DNA from: Deltaproteobacteria bacterium
Lineage (GTDB): Bacteria; Myxococcota_A; UBA9160; SZUA-336
Assembly (NCBI GenBank): GCA_016875225.1
Contig: VGRW01000010.1
Span: 1-64,000 of the forward strand
DNA: 64,000 nucleotides
Reading direction: 5' to 3'
Under the pieces are notes generated by a model. That model was not told the DNA's origin. It ran no database searches and saw only the letters and a list, made by a program, of their open reading frames with translations. Below are positions 26,758 through 35,248 of this stretch, piece after piece; the stretch's first letter is position 1; each line of letters begins with the position of its first letter. Made by a program: the position numbers and the translations under genes.

Positions 26758-27449
26758 CCGGCGGCGGAGGCGAGCGCCTCCTGGTCGATCAGGGTGATGA
26801 TCCCGCGCTCCGCGCGCAGCACCCCGGCCCGGGTCCAGATGCGCATGTGCTTGTTCACGCTCTCGCGCGTCGCGCCGACGAGCTCGCCGAGCGCGTGCTG
26901 GGGGAGCCGAAGATCGATGCGCGTGCCTCCGGCCACGGGCTTGCCGTGATCCTGCGCGAGCGAGAGCAGCTTCTTCGCGAGCCGCCCCGAGATCGAGAGC
27001 AGCATCGCGTCCTCCATCGCGTCCGAGAGCGTGCGCACGCGCTGCGCGAGCGCGGTCGCGAGCTGGATCGCCACCTTCGGGTGCTGCTCCAGAAACGGCA
27101 GCAGGTCGCGACGGTGCAGGGTCAGAAGCTCCACCGGCTCGAGTGCCGCGATCGTCGCGGAGCGGGGCTGCGAGTCGAGCAGGGCGATCTCGCCGAAAAC
27201 CTCTCCCGGCTCCAGGAACCTGAAGATGACCTCCTTGGAATCCGCGCCCGAAAAAACGCGCAGCCGCCCGCGCAGAACGCCGTACAGCGTCGCGCCCTCG
27301 TCTCCCTTGCGAAACAGCACTTCGCGCGAGCGCAATCGGCGCGTTCCGGTGATGGCGTAGAGCAGGTCGAAATCCCGCCGGCCGAGCCCCGCGAACACCG
27401 GAATGCGTTCGATCAGGGCACGCCCGTCGATCGCGGTGGAGAGCGCCAT
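26742..27449 (-). CDS. Crp/Fnr-family transcriptional regulator
   Basis: A 235-residue regulator with an N-terminal cyclic-nucleotide-binding beta-roll (about 14-130, including FLEPGEVFGEIALLD and QPRSATIAALEP) and a C-terminal Crp-type winged helix whose recognition segment reads LGELVGATRESVNKH. The effector loop FGEIALLD...RSAT matches the cAMP-type pattern, so cAMP or a related nucleotide is plausible. I start at the ATG at 27449; a further upstream GTG or TTG would add an unconserved leader. A TATCCT lies seven bases before the start and a Crp-type site lies about 60 bases upstream, so it may control its own gene. Confidence 0.9.
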   Translation of the reverse strand: MALSTAIDGRALIERIPVFAGLGRRDFDLLYAITGTRRLRSREVLFRKGDEGATLYGVLRGRLRVFSGADSKEVIFRFLEPGEVFGEIALLDSQPRSATIAALEPVELLTLHRRDLLPFLEQHPKVAIQLATALAQRVRTLSDAMEDAMLLSISGRLAKKLLSLAQDHGKPVAGGTRIDLRLPQHALGELVGATRESVNKHMRIWTRAGVLRAERGIITLIDQEALASAAGYALL

Positions 27450-27456
27450 GAGCCGC

Positions 27457-27462
27457 AGGATA
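27457..27462 (-). promoter_or_regulatory. -10-like element before the Crp-type gene
   Basis: TATCCT (four of six) ends seven bases before the ATG at 27449, again suggesting a leaderless message. Confidence 0.35.
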
Positions 27463-27508
27463 GTCCAGACCCACGGTCCGACACCGGCCGCGAAAATCTC
27501 GCTCTCGG

Positions 27509-27524
27509 AGTGAAACGCTTCACA
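27509..27524. promoter_or_regulatory. Crp-like binding site
   Basis: AGTGA, six bases, TCACA: nine of the ten conserved positions of the TGTGA-N6-TCACA consensus. It lies about 60 bases upstream of the Crp-type gene and 70-80 bases upstream of the small reading frame on the other strand, so could serve either direction. Confidence 0.5.
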
Positions 27525-27562
27525 GTCCGTTCGCAGCGCCCGAGCCACTCTGTCGGTGTAGC

Positions 27563-27579
27563 GAGAGCGGAACGCTCTC
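27563..27579. repeat. Perfect stem-loop before a ribosome-binding site
   Basis: GAGAGCG, GAA, CGCTCTC: a 7-bp stem with a three-base loop, directly upstream of GGAGGAAGGGA and the ATG at 27593. It could be an operator half-site pair or an RNA hairpin at the start of a short leader. Confidence 0.4.
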
Positions 27580-27592
27580 TCGGAGGAAGGGA

Positions 27593-27805
27593 ATGACGCG
27601 GATCGGCCTCGACGGCGAGCGGACTTCCTCCGGAATGTCGCAGAACGGTTCGAGAGCGGGCGCAGGTCACGAGGTCGAGCAGCCTACCCCGCCCCCGGTC
27701 GTGGCCACCGACGGCGTAGACACGGACCCCCTCCCCGTCTACCTGCCGCCGCGTCGAGCCACGCCGAGGGCGACGGTGAGCGGAGGTTGGCGCGCAACGC
27801 GCTGA
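27593..27805 (+). CDS. Possible small protein of unknown function
   Basis: A 70-residue reading frame starting ATG with an unusually strong GGAGGAAGGGA just upstream, better than most genes in the window. Third codon positions are mostly G or C, as in neighbouring genes. The sequence is low in hydrophobic residues, rich in Gly, Pro and Arg, and matches nothing I recognise. It could equally be a leader or a chance frame in GC-rich DNA. Confidence 0.35.
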   Translation: MTRIGLDGERTSSGMSQNGSRAGAGHEVEQPTPPPVVATDGVDTDPLPVYLPPRRATPRATVSGGWRATR

Positions 27806-27900
27806 GCTTCGAAGCCGCTCGACCTCGTGCCTGCGCTCGTCGCTCCCCGCGGCGAGCGAAGGGCGCTGACCCGGCCGCCGGATTGAGCGAGAATCCGCCC

Positions 27901-28851
27901 ATGCCCGTGCAGCTCGGCGCGCACCTCGGTCAGCAGAATCTCCCGATCGCCGAGATCCGCGCGCTCTGGCGCCGTTTCGATTCGGCGGGCCTGGACTGGA
28001 TCTCGATCTGGGACCACTTCTACGAGGCCCCGCCCGCGGGCGGCACGCAGCCGCACTTCGAGGCCGTCTCGCTTCTCGGCGCGCTCGCGGTCGAGACCAC
28101 GCGCGCGAGGATCGGCTGCCTGGTCTTCTACCCGGGCTACCGGAACCCGGCGTCGCTCGCGAAAGCCGCGACGACGCTCGACCACCTCTCGGGCGGCCGC
28201 TTCGTGCTCGGGCTCGGCGGCGGCTGGCACGAGTGGGAGGCGCGCGCCTACGGCTACGAATTCCCGCCGATCGCGACGCGGCTCTCGATGCTCGAGGAGG
28301 CGTGCCAGATCGTGCGCGGCCTGCTCACGCGACAGCGCACGACCTTCAGCGGTAAACACTTCCGTGTCGAAGATGCGTCCTGTCTGCCGGCGCCCGTACA
28401 GGCGCGGCTGCCGATCTGGATCGGCGGCGTCGGCGAGAAGCGCACCCTTCGGATCGCCTCACGCCACGCCGACGGCTGGAACGCCGCGTACGTCTCACCG
28501 TCCGAGTTCGCGCGGCTCTCGGGCGTGCTCGACGACTGGTGCGCGAAGGCGGGACGCGACCCGGCGGAGATCGCGCGGACGGTGAACCTCTCGTTCCACC
28601 TCTCGGTCGACGAGAAGACCGCCGCGCACGAGGCAGCGCGCCTGCGCTCGACCTGGGGCGCGGCCGCCGAGCGCATGCTCTCGGGCGCGCTGATCGGAAC
28701 GCCCGAACGCGCGATCGAGACGCTCGAGGCCTACGCCGACGCGGGAGCGCAGGGCATCAACATCGCGCTTCGCGCGCCCTGGGACCGCGAAGCGCTCGAC
28801 GCGTACCTCGAACGGGTCGTGCCCGCGCTTCGCCGGCGGACGACGGGATGA
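27901..28851 (+). CDS. LLM-class flavin/F420-dependent oxidoreductase
   Basis: A 316-residue luciferase-like TIM-barrel enzyme. Typical features: a beta-strand start (PVQLGAHLGQQN), the WISIWDHFYE motif, the cofactor-binding GRFVLGLGGGWHEWE and the IWIGGVGEKRTLRIASRHADGWN segment. Such enzymes use FMN or, in many environmental lineages, coenzyme F420. The ATG at 27901 is chosen over an upstream start because homology-type sequence begins there. Its stop overlaps the next gene as ATGA, so the pair is co-translated. Substrate unknown. Confidence 0.86.
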   Translation: MPVQLGAHLGQQNLPIAEIRALWRRFDSAGLDWISIWDHFYEAPPAGGTQPHFEAVSLLGALAVETTRARIGCLVFYPGYRNPASLAKAATTLDHLSGGRFVLGLGGGWHEWEARAYGYEFPPIATRLSMLEEACQIVRGLLTRQRTTFSGKHFRVEDASCLPAPVQARLPIWIGGVGEKRTLRIASRHADGWNAAYVSPSEFARLSGVLDDWCAKAGRDPAEIARTVNLSFHLSVDEKTAAHEAARLRSTWGAAAERMLSGALIGTPERAIETLEAYADAGAQGINIALRAPWDREALDAYLERVVPALRRRTTG

Positions 28852-29309
28852 CGGCGCCGCGATTTCGCGCGCTGTCGGGCGTGCTCGGCGCGCTGCTGCT
28901 GCTCGGAGCGACGCCGGAGCCGAACGTGTGCTCGGCTCCAGAGGTTCCGCCGCTCCGGAGCCCGGCGAGCGAGCGCGATCGCGAGGACCAGAAGATCCGG
29001 CACCAGCTTCGCGCCAAGCAGTGCGAGCTCGAGGCGCGGCGGCGCGCCGATCCCGGCGGCATGCAGAGCTGCTACTTCGGCCCGGAGTTCGTGCGCATCT
29101 CGAACGAGCGCTACGAGGAGATCCGCCAGGCGCACAAGGCCGATCCCGTCGAGCTCTGGCACGCGATCCTCTCCGAGCCCGAGGATCCGAACCTGCCCGC
29201 GCTCGAGATCGTCGTCACCTCGAAGAGCGGGCCCAACTGCAAGAACGACTACGAGCGCCAGCTCGAGGCCGAGATCGAGGCGCTCGCGAAGCAGCTCAAC
29301 GTCCGCTGA
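28848..29309 (+). CDS. Small exported protein of unknown function
   Basis: A 153-residue protein. Residues 1-23 look like a signal peptide with a hydrophobic core (GVLGALLLLGATP) and the mature part is charged and probably helical, with four cysteines (about residues 28, 59, 76 and 130) that could form disulfides in the periplasm. The start overlaps the LLM stop as ATGA, so the two are co-translated. No family recognised. It ends adjacent to the convergent acyl-CoA ligase stop, with no spacer. Confidence 0.7.
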   Translation: MTAPRFRALSGVLGALLLLGATPEPNVCSAPEVPPLRSPASERDREDQKIRHQLRAKQCELEARRRADPGGMQSCYFGPEFVRISNERYEEIRQAHKADPVELWHAILSEPEDPNLPALEIVVTSKSGPNCKNDYERQLEAEIEALAKQLNVR

Positions 29310-30929
29310 TCAAGGCTCTCGAGCGACCCCCGTCGCCACCGCCTTCGCCCAGCGATAGTCGGGCTTGCCCGACGGCGAGCGCTCGACCTTCGCGACCAGA
29401 TGGAGCTCGCGCGGCACCTTGTAGCCGGCGATTCGCGTTCTGCAGTGCGCCTGGATCGAATCGAGCGTGGGCGCGCGACCCTCGCGCGCCTGCACGACGG
29501 CCGCCACGCGCGAGCCGAAGCGCTCGTCCGGAACCCCGACGACGATCGCGTCCCAGCAGTCGGGGTGGGACTTGATCGCGGACTCGACCTCCTCCGGGTA
29601 GATCTTCTCACCGCCCGAGTTGATCGACACCGATCCGCGACCGAGGAGCGTGATCGAGCCGTCGGGCTCCACGGTCGCGAAGTCGCCCGGGATCGAGTAG
29701 CGCCGGCCGCGCGTGTCGGTGACGAAGGTCTGCCGGGTCTTCTCCGGGTCCTTGTAGTACTCCAGCGGTATGTTGCCGCCGCAGGCGACCCGTCCGACGA
29801 CGCCGGAGCCCGGCTGCACCGGCTCGAGATTCTCGTCGAGCACCACCGTCTCGGCGACCGCCCGCACCGTCGGGCCGCCGCCCCTCATCGCGGTGCTGCC
29901 CTTCTTCACCATCAGGATGCCGTTGGTGCCCGACTCCGAGGCTCCGACCGCGTCGGTCATGATCAGGTTCGGGAAGTGCCGGAAGAAGTCGTCCTTCAGC
30001 GACGGCGAGAACACCGCGGCGCTCGACGAGAGCACGACCAGCGACGAGAGGTCGTAAGACGCGCCCGGCTCGTCGAGCGCTTCGATCAGCGGCCGCGCCA
30101 TCGCGTCGCCCGTGATCATCAGGCCGTTCACGCGCTCCTGCTCGACCAGACGCCAGACCCGCTTGGGGTCGAACTTCGCGACGAGCACGTTCCTGCGGCC
30201 GATGAAGCTGCCGCCCATCACCGCCCACTGGGTCGCGCCGTGCATGAGCGGCGCGATCGGCAGGAACGTCACGCCGCCGGCCTTGCCGCGTTCGGCCATC
30301 TCCTCCGGCCGCTCGGCGCGCTTGCCCGTGAGCGGGTCGACGCCTCCGCCGAGCGCGAAGAACACGTCTTCGTGTCGCCAGACGACGCCCTTGGGAAGGC
30401 CGGTCGTCCCGCCCGTGTACAGGATGTACCGGTCGCCGCCGGAGCGCTTGGCGAAGTCGCGCTCCTTCGCGCCGGAAGCGAGCGCGGGCTCGTACTCCTG
30501 GGATCCGAGTGAAGCGCAGTCCGCTCCGCTCCCGTCCTCGATCACGAGCGAGAAGCGCAGCTTCGGCAGCGCGTCGCGGACGCCCGCGATCCGCGGCGCG
30601 AATTCGCGCGCGTAGATCAGCCCGACCAGGTCGGCGTTGTCGAACAGGTAGCGGAGCTCGTCCTCGACGTAGCGGTAGTTGATGTTGATCCAGACCGCGC
30701 GCAGCTTGAAGATCGCCCAGAGCGCCTCGACCCATTCGACCGAGTTGTAGGCGTAGATCCCGACGTGGTCGCCGGGACGTACGCCCTGCGCCCGCAGGTG
30801 ATGCGCGAGCCGGTTCGCGCGCTCGTCCATCTGCGCGTAGGTGCGGCGCTTGCCCTCGGCGACCAGATACTCGCGGTCCGGAAACGCGTCGACCGAGCTC
30901 TCGAAGAGATCTGCGAGGTTGAACTCCAC
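29310..30929 (-). CDS. Acyl-CoA synthetase (AMP-forming)
   Basis: A 539-residue ANL-superfamily ligase that activates a carboxylic acid to its acyl-AMP and then the CoA thioester. The P-loop motif YTGGTTGLPKG is at about 168-178 and the A8-type hinge region IPGDFATVEPDGS...GRGSVSINSGGEKIYP is present. The C-terminal KVPRELHLV...RSPSGKPDYRWAK carries the conserved lysine. The overall pattern resembles FadD3/steroid or fatty-acid ligases. The start is a GTG with TAGACT six bases before it (leaderless). Near an SDR and a crotonase elsewhere in the window, consistent with acyl-CoA catabolism. Confidence 0.92.
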   Translation of the reverse strand: MEFNLADLFESSVDAFPDREYLVAEGKRRTYAQMDERANRLAHHLRAQGVRPGDHVGIYAYNSVEWVEALWAIFKLRAVWININYRYVEDELRYLFDNADLVGLIYAREFAPRIAGVRDALPKLRFSLVIEDGSGADCASLGSQEYEPALASGAKERDFAKRSGGDRYILYTGGTTGLPKGVVWRHEDVFFALGGGVDPLTGKRAERPEEMAERGKAGGVTFLPIAPLMHGATQWAVMGGSFIGRRNVLVAKFDPKRVWRLVEQERVNGLMITGDAMARPLIEALDEPGASYDLSSLVVLSSSAAVFSPSLKDDFFRHFPNLIMTDAVGASESGTNGILMVKKGSTAMRGGGPTVRAVAETVVLDENLEPVQPGSGVVGRVACGGNIPLEYYKDPEKTRQTFVTDTRGRRYSIPGDFATVEPDGSITLLGRGSVSINSGGEKIYPEEVESAIKSHPDCWDAIVVGVPDERFGSRVAAVVQAREGRAPTLDSIQAHCRTRIAGYKVPRELHLVAKVERSPSGKPDYRWAKAVATGVAREP

Positions 30930-30935
30930 GGCTCG

Positions 30936-30965
30936 AGTCTACACGCGCGGGCACTGTCGTGTGCA
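30936..30965 (-). promoter_or_regulatory. Promoter of acyl-CoA synthetase, leaderless type
   Basis: TGCACA (30965-30960), an 18-base spacer and TAGACT (30941-30936), which ends six bases before the GTG start. Each hexamer matches the consensus at four positions. Confidence 0.4.
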
Positions 30966-31076
30966 GGCTGCATTGACGACGCCCGGATGCGGAGCCACGA
31001 TCGCAGGAGCGCGAGGCATTTCGCCCGCGCGTATGCCCCGCGGGGAGCGAATCCGCCCCCGCGAGAGGAGTTGGAA

Positions 31077-31580
31077 ATGCACCGACGACACCATTGGCAC
31101 GCCCGGCGGCGCTTCGGCTGCTGGGATCTCGCGCCCGCGTTCGCTTGGGCCGGCGCGGACGGAGAGAGCGGCCCGCGCGGCGCCGACCTCTCGTTCGCTT
31201 CCCGACACGGCGACGGCGACGAGGACGCGCTCGGCTCGGCCGGCCTCGGCGTGCGCCGGCCGCTGCGCTTCCTGGCCTGGAAGCTCGGCCTCTCGAGCGA
31301 TCAGGTCGCCTCGGTCGCGCGAACCCTCGAGCGCCTGAAGATCGAGCGCGCCCAGGCCGAGGTCGAGCAGCGGCGGGTCGCCGCCGCGCTCGCCGACGCG
31401 CTGGAAGGCGAGGTCTTCGACGCGGCGGCGGCCTCGGTCGCGGCCGACCACCGCAGTGACTCGGCGCGCTCCGTGCAGCAGGCCGTGGCCAGGGCGCTGG
31501 CCGAGCTGCACGCGGCGCTCGAGGCGGATCAGCGCCGCAAGCTCGCGACGCTGATCCGGACCCGCGCGATCGCGTTCTGA
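31077..31580 (+). CDS. Spy/CpxP-like helical protein with His-rich N-terminus
   Basis: A 167-residue protein. A strong GAGAGGAG six bases upstream fixes the ATG. The N-terminus is rich in His, Arg and Trp (MHRRHHWHARRRFGC), with a cysteine close by, suggesting metal binding. The rest is a helical bundle with the arrangement LGLSSDQVASVARTLERLKIERAQ and AALEADQRRKLATLI, like the LTxxQ repeats of the Spy/CpxP/zinc-resistance family. There is no clear signal peptide, unlike periplasmic Spy, so it may be cytosolic. Function unknown; metal sensing or chaperone activity are guesses from the family. Confidence 0.65.
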   Translation: MHRRHHWHARRRFGCWDLAPAFAWAGADGESGPRGADLSFASRHGDGDEDALGSAGLGVRRPLRFLAWKLGLSSDQVASVARTLERLKIERAQAEVEQRRVAAALADALEGEVFDAAAASVAADHRSDSARSVQQAVARALAELHAALEADQRRKLATLIRTRAIAF

Positions 31581-31593
31581 TCGCCGACGGCGA

Positions 31594-32421
31594 CTACGCG
31601 AGATCCCAGTCCTGGAATGCGGCGTCGAGCCGCTCGGCTCGGCGCCGCAGGATCTCGCGCTGCTCGGGGTGCGTGAGGATGTAGAGATCGCCGCGCTCGA
31701 TCGCGCGGACGACGCGGCGCGCCAGCTCCTCGGGCTGGATCGTGCTTCCGACCATCGCGGGCGCGTCGCCTCCCGTCGCGGGGGGATCGGCTGCGCCGGC
31801 ATTGCGCAGCGCCGCGGGGCGCATGCGCTGCGAGTTCTCGTTGATCTGCGTCTGCACGATCATCGGACACAGCACCGAGACGCCGATGCCCTGCGGGCGA
31901 AGCTCGCGCTGCAGAGACTCGGAGAGCCCCACGACCGCGAACTTCGACGCGCAGTACACGCCGAGCCAGCTCATGCCGGTGAGGCCGGCCATCGAGGCCG
32001 TGTTCACGACGTGACCGCCTTGTCTTTGGGCGATCAGACGCGGCACGAACGACTGAACCCCGTGGACGACGCCCCAGAAGTTCACGTTCATGGTGAACTC
32101 CCAGTCCTTCGCGGTCGAGGTGGCGATCGGGCCGAAGGTCGCCACGCCCGCGTTGTTGCAGACCACGTGCGCGGCGCCGAACCGGGACAGCGTCGCCTCG
32201 GCCAGCGCCTCGACGCTCTCCGGCTTCGTGACGTCGGTCGGCACGCCGAGCACGCGCGCGCCATCGGCCTCGAGCCGTCGTGCGACGACGTCGAGGTTCG
32301 CCGCGTCGAGATCCGCGAGCACGATCTTCGCGCCGCGCGCGGCGAACGCGCGCGCGAGCGCCGAGCCGATCCCGCCCGCTCCTCCAGTCACCACCGCCAC
32401 CCGGTCGTTGAAGGCATCCAT
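31594..32421 (-). CDS. Short-chain dehydrogenase/reductase
   Basis: A 275-residue classical SDR. The cofactor motif TGGAGGIGSA is at about 13-22, NNAG at about 90 and the catalytic triad runs Ser in NTASMAG, YxxxK in YCASKFA (Tyr about 157). An acidic residue after the second strand (LADLD) suggests NAD rather than NADP. It starts seven bases after gluQRS ends on the same strand, with TATGAT six bases before its ATG. Substrate not predictable; an alcohol or hydroxyacyl compound is likely. Confidence 0.9.
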   Translation of the reverse strand: MDAFNDRVAVVTGGAGGIGSALARAFAARGAKIVLADLDAANLDVVARRLEADGARVLGVPTDVTKPESVEALAEATLSRFGAAHVVCNNAGVATFGPIATSTAKDWEFTMNVNFWGVVHGVQSFVPRLIAQRQGGHVVNTASMAGLTGMSWLGVYCASKFAVVGLSESLQRELRPQGIGVSVLCPMIVQTQINENSQRMRPAALRNAGAADPPATGGDAPAMVGSTIQPEELARRVVRAIERGDLYILTHPEQREILRRRAERLDAAFQDWDLA

Positions 32422-32427
32422 GCCGCG

Positions 32428-32433
32428 ATCATA
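32428..32433 (-). promoter_or_regulatory. -10 element before the SDR
   Basis: TATGAT (five of six) ends six bases before the ATG at 32421 and overlaps the stop of gluQRS. No clear -35. Confidence 0.35.
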
Positions 32434-33331
32434 CCGCCGGATGGCGGAACACGACGTCGTCGCTTCGGACTCGTTCCCATGCGAAATCGGCCAGCAGCTC
32501 GCGCGGGGTCGCGGGCCGGGCGTTCGCGCGCAGGCCCGAAATCTGCGCGAGGCGCCCGCAGAACCCGGGACCGTCGCTTCTCGAAGCGATCTCGCGCCAG
32601 CCGACGGAGCCGTGCAGCTTCGCGAGCTTTCCGCCGCTCTCCTCGAGCAGCAGGAAGTGATGGCGGTAGCTCGGCGTCGGCACGCCGAGCGCGCGTTGCA
32701 GCACGACGTGGATCGCGGTCGAGCTCGCGAGGTCGCGGCCGCGCACGATCCGGGTGACTTCCGAAGCCGCGTCGTCCACGACCACCGCAAGGTGGTAGGC
32801 GATGGCACCGTCGCGTCTGCGCAGCACCGGGTCGCCCATCTCGCGCAGCGGGTCCTGCGACAGATCGAGACCCGATTCGTCCCGCAGCTCGACTCGTCCT
32901 TCCGGCAGGCGCAGCCGCAGCGCGCCGTCCGCCTCGCGCCAGCCGCCAGGAGGAAGCGCGCGCGCGCGACAGCGTCCGGTGTAGCGCCAGCCGCCGTCCG
33001 CTGCGTGCAGGCCGTTCCGCGCGACCTCGCTTCGAGAGCACGTGCAGGGATAGAGCAGGCCCGATGCCGCGAGCCGGTCCAGAGCCGCCTCGTGCGCTTC
33101 GCGCCTCTCGCTCTGCAGAGAGTCCACGTCCCAGTCCAGCCCGAGCCAGCCGAGCGCCGCTCGCATCTCGCGCGCGTGCTCGGGCGTGCAGCGCTCGGGG
33201 TCGACGTCCTCCAGCCGGAGCTCGAAGCGAGCCCCACGGCTGCGCGCGTCGAGCCAGGCCAGAAGGCCCGCGACGAGCGTGCCCGGGTGCGCGGGCCCGG
33301 ACGTCGTCGGTGCGAAGCGCGAGCGGTCCAC
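32429..33331 (-). CDS. gluQRS: Glutamyl-Q tRNA(Asp) synthetase
   Basis: A 300-residue truncated glutamyl-tRNA synthetase relative that attaches glutamate to queuosine in tRNA(Asp). It has the signature start [22 protein letters not shown] (HIGH-like), [10 protein letters not shown], a zinc-binding CTCS at about 97-100, and KLAKLHG in place of KMSKS. The anticodon-binding domain is absent, as in the family. I start at a GTG just before this motif; a TTG 36 bases upstream would add 12 unconserved residues. It is divergent from parE. Confidence 0.92.
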   Translation of the reverse strand: MDRSRFAPTTSGPAHPGTLVAGLLAWLDARSRGARFELRLEDVDPERCTPEHAREMRAALGWLGLDWDVDSLQSERREAHEAALDRLAASGLLYPCTCSRSEVARNGLHAADGGWRYTGRCRARALPPGGWREADGALRLRLPEGRVELRDESGLDLSQDPLREMGDPVLRRRDGAIAYHLAVVVDDAASEVTRIVRGRDLASSTAIHVVLQRALGVPTPSYRHHFLLLEESGGKLAKLHGSVGWREIASRSDGPGFCGRLAQISGLRANARPATPRELLADFAWERVRSDDVVFRHPAV

Positions 33332-33396
33332 CGGGGCGCATCTTGACCTATCGAACGGATTCCTCAACCTCGGGATCTCCCCCCCGGGAGAAGCGA

Positions 33397-35247
33397 ATGG
33401 CCGCGGACCCGTCCGCCCGAAAGAGCTCCGATCGCAAGCCGGTCGCCTACGACGAGAGCACGATCCAGACCCTGGACGCGCTGGAGCACATCCGCCTGCG
33501 CACCGGCATGTACATCGGCCGGATCGGCGACGGCACGCACCCGCTCGACGGCGTCTACGTGATGCTGAAGGAGGTGATCGACAACGCCGTCGACGAGTTC
33601 ATCATGGGACACGGCCGGAAGATCGAGATCTCGCGCGACGGCAACGAGCTCACCGTGCGCGACTTCGGCCGCGGCATCCCGCTGGGCAAGGTGGTCGAGT
33701 GCGTGTCGCAGATCAACACCGGCGGCAAGTACAACGACGACGTCTTCCAGTTCTCGGTCGGCCTGAACGGCGTAGGCACCAAGGCGGTGAACGCGCTCTC
33801 GTCGGCGTTCGAGGTGATCTCGTACCGCGAGGGCAAGTTCCGCCGCGCCACGTTCGCTCAGGGCAAGCTCCTCTCCGACAAGCAGGGCAAGGACGCGACC
33901 GAGCCGGACGGAACCCGGGTCCGCTTCACGCCCGACCCCGCGATCTTCAAGACCTGGTCGTGGAACGAGGAGTTCATCGCGCACCGGCTCTGGTACTACG
34001 CGTACCTGAACGCTGGCCTGTCGCTGGTCTACGACGGCAAGAGCTTCCACAGCAAGGGGGGGCTCTCCGACCTGCTCGTGAAGGAGATCGGCGACGAGCC
34101 GCCGCTGTACGAGATCGTGCACGGAAAGCTCGATCGGCTCGAGTTCGCCTTCACCCACACGCACCAGTACGGCGAGACGTACTTCAGCTTCGTGAACGGC
34201 CAGTTCACCAACGACGGCGGCACGCACCAGGCGGCGTTCCGCGAGGGGCTGCTGCGCGGGGTGAACGAGTTCTCGAGCAAGGACTTCGCGGGCGAGGACG
34301 TGCGCGACGGAATCGTCGGCGCGGTCGCGGTCAAGATCCAGGATCCCGTCTTCGAGAGCCAGACCAAGAACAAGCTCGGCTCCACCGACGTGAAGCCGTG
34401 GATCACCAAGGAAGTGAAGGAGCAGGTGATCCTCTGGCTGCACCGCAACCCCGAGGCGGCCGAGGCGCTGCTCGAGAAGGTGCGCACCAACGAACGCATC
34501 CGCAAAGAGCTCGCGTCGATCAAGAAGCAGGCGCGCGAGCGAGCGAAGACGGTCGCGATCCGGATCCCGAAGCTGATCGACTGCAAGGTGCACTACGACG
34601 AGATCGCGGACCTGCGCCGCGACGAGACCACCATCTTCCTCACCGAGGGAAACTCCGCCGGCGGCGCGATGATCAAGTCTCGCGACGTGTTCACGCAGGC
34701 GATCTACACGCTGAAGGGAAAGCCGCTGAACTGCTACGGCCTGCAGCGCGACGCGGTCTACAAGAACGAGGAGCTCTACAACATCATGCGGGCGCTCGGC
34801 ATCGAGGACGGCCTCGACGGCCTGCGCTACGGCCGCGTCGTGATCGCCACCGACGCCGACGTGGACGGAATGCACATCCGCAACCTCCTGCTCACCTACT
34901 TCCTGCGCTACTTCGAGGAGCTCGTGCTGAAGGGCCACCTGTACATCCTGGAGACGCCGCTGTTCCGGGTGCGAAACAAGAAGCAGACGCGCTACTGCTA
35001 CAGCGAGCGGGAGCGCGACGAGGCGATCGCGGAGCTTTCCGGCAAGCCCGAGATCACGCGCTTCAAGGGGCTGGGCGAGATCTCGCCCGACGAGTTCGGG
35101 CAGTTCATCGGCGCCGACATCCGCCTGGTCCCCGTGTCGCTGGGAACGCTCGGCGAGGCGTCGGCGAGCCTGGAGTTCTGCATGGGCAAGAACACTCCCG
35201 CCCGGCGCGAGTTCATCGTCGACAACCTGATCTACGACGTGACCTAG
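33397..35247 (+). CDS. parE: DNA topoisomerase IV subunit B
   Basis: A 616-residue ATPase subunit of a type IIA topoisomerase. The GHKL ATP-binding domain has [11 protein letters not shown] and [13 protein letters not shown]; the TOPRIM domain has [11 protein letters not shown] and [15 protein letters not shown]; the C-terminus ends RREFIVDN. Length and the TOPRIM details ([18 protein letters not shown]) resemble the ParE found in Bacteroidetes and several environmental lineages. The ATG follows GGGAG with six bases between. parC begins one base after its stop. Confidence 0.94.
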   Translation: MAADPSARKSSDRKPVAYDESTIQTLDALEHIRLRTGMYIGRIGDGTHPLDGVYVMLKEVIDNAVDEFIMGHGRKIEISRDGNELTVRDFGRGIPLGKVVECVSQINTGGKYNDDVFQFSVGLNGVGTKAVNALSSAFEVISYREGKFRRATFAQGKLLSDKQGKDATEPDGTRVRFTPDPAIFKTWSWNEEFIAHRLWYYAYLNAGLSLVYDGKSFHSKGGLSDLLVKEIGDEPPLYEIVHGKLDRLEFAFTHTHQYGETYFSFVNGQFTNDGGTHQAAFREGLLRGVNEFSSKDFAGEDVRDGIVGAVAVKIQDPVFESQTKNKLGSTDVKPWITKEVKEQVILWLHRNPEAAEALLEKVRTNERIRKELASIKKQARERAKTVAIRIPKLIDCKVHYDEIADLRRDETTIFLTEGNSAGGAMIKSRDVFTQAIYTLKGKPLNCYGLQRDAVYKNEELYNIMRALGIEDGLDGLRYGRVVIATDADVDGMHIRNLLLTYFLRYFEELVLKGHLYILETPLFRVRNKKQTRYCYSERERDEAIAELSGKPEITRFKGLGEISPDEFGQFIGADIRLVPVSLGTLGEASASLEFCMGKNTPARREFIVDNLIYDVT

Positions 35248-35248
35248 C

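Larger units (their letters stand above)
27463..27900. other. Longest intergenic stretch of the window
   Basis: About 440 bases separate the Crp-type gene from the plus-strand LLM oxidoreductase. Inside are a Crp-like site (27509-27524), a perfect 7-bp stem-loop (27563-27579), a strong ribosome-binding site and a possible 70-residue reading frame. I see no tRNA, repeat or known ncRNA in it. Confidence 0.6.
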
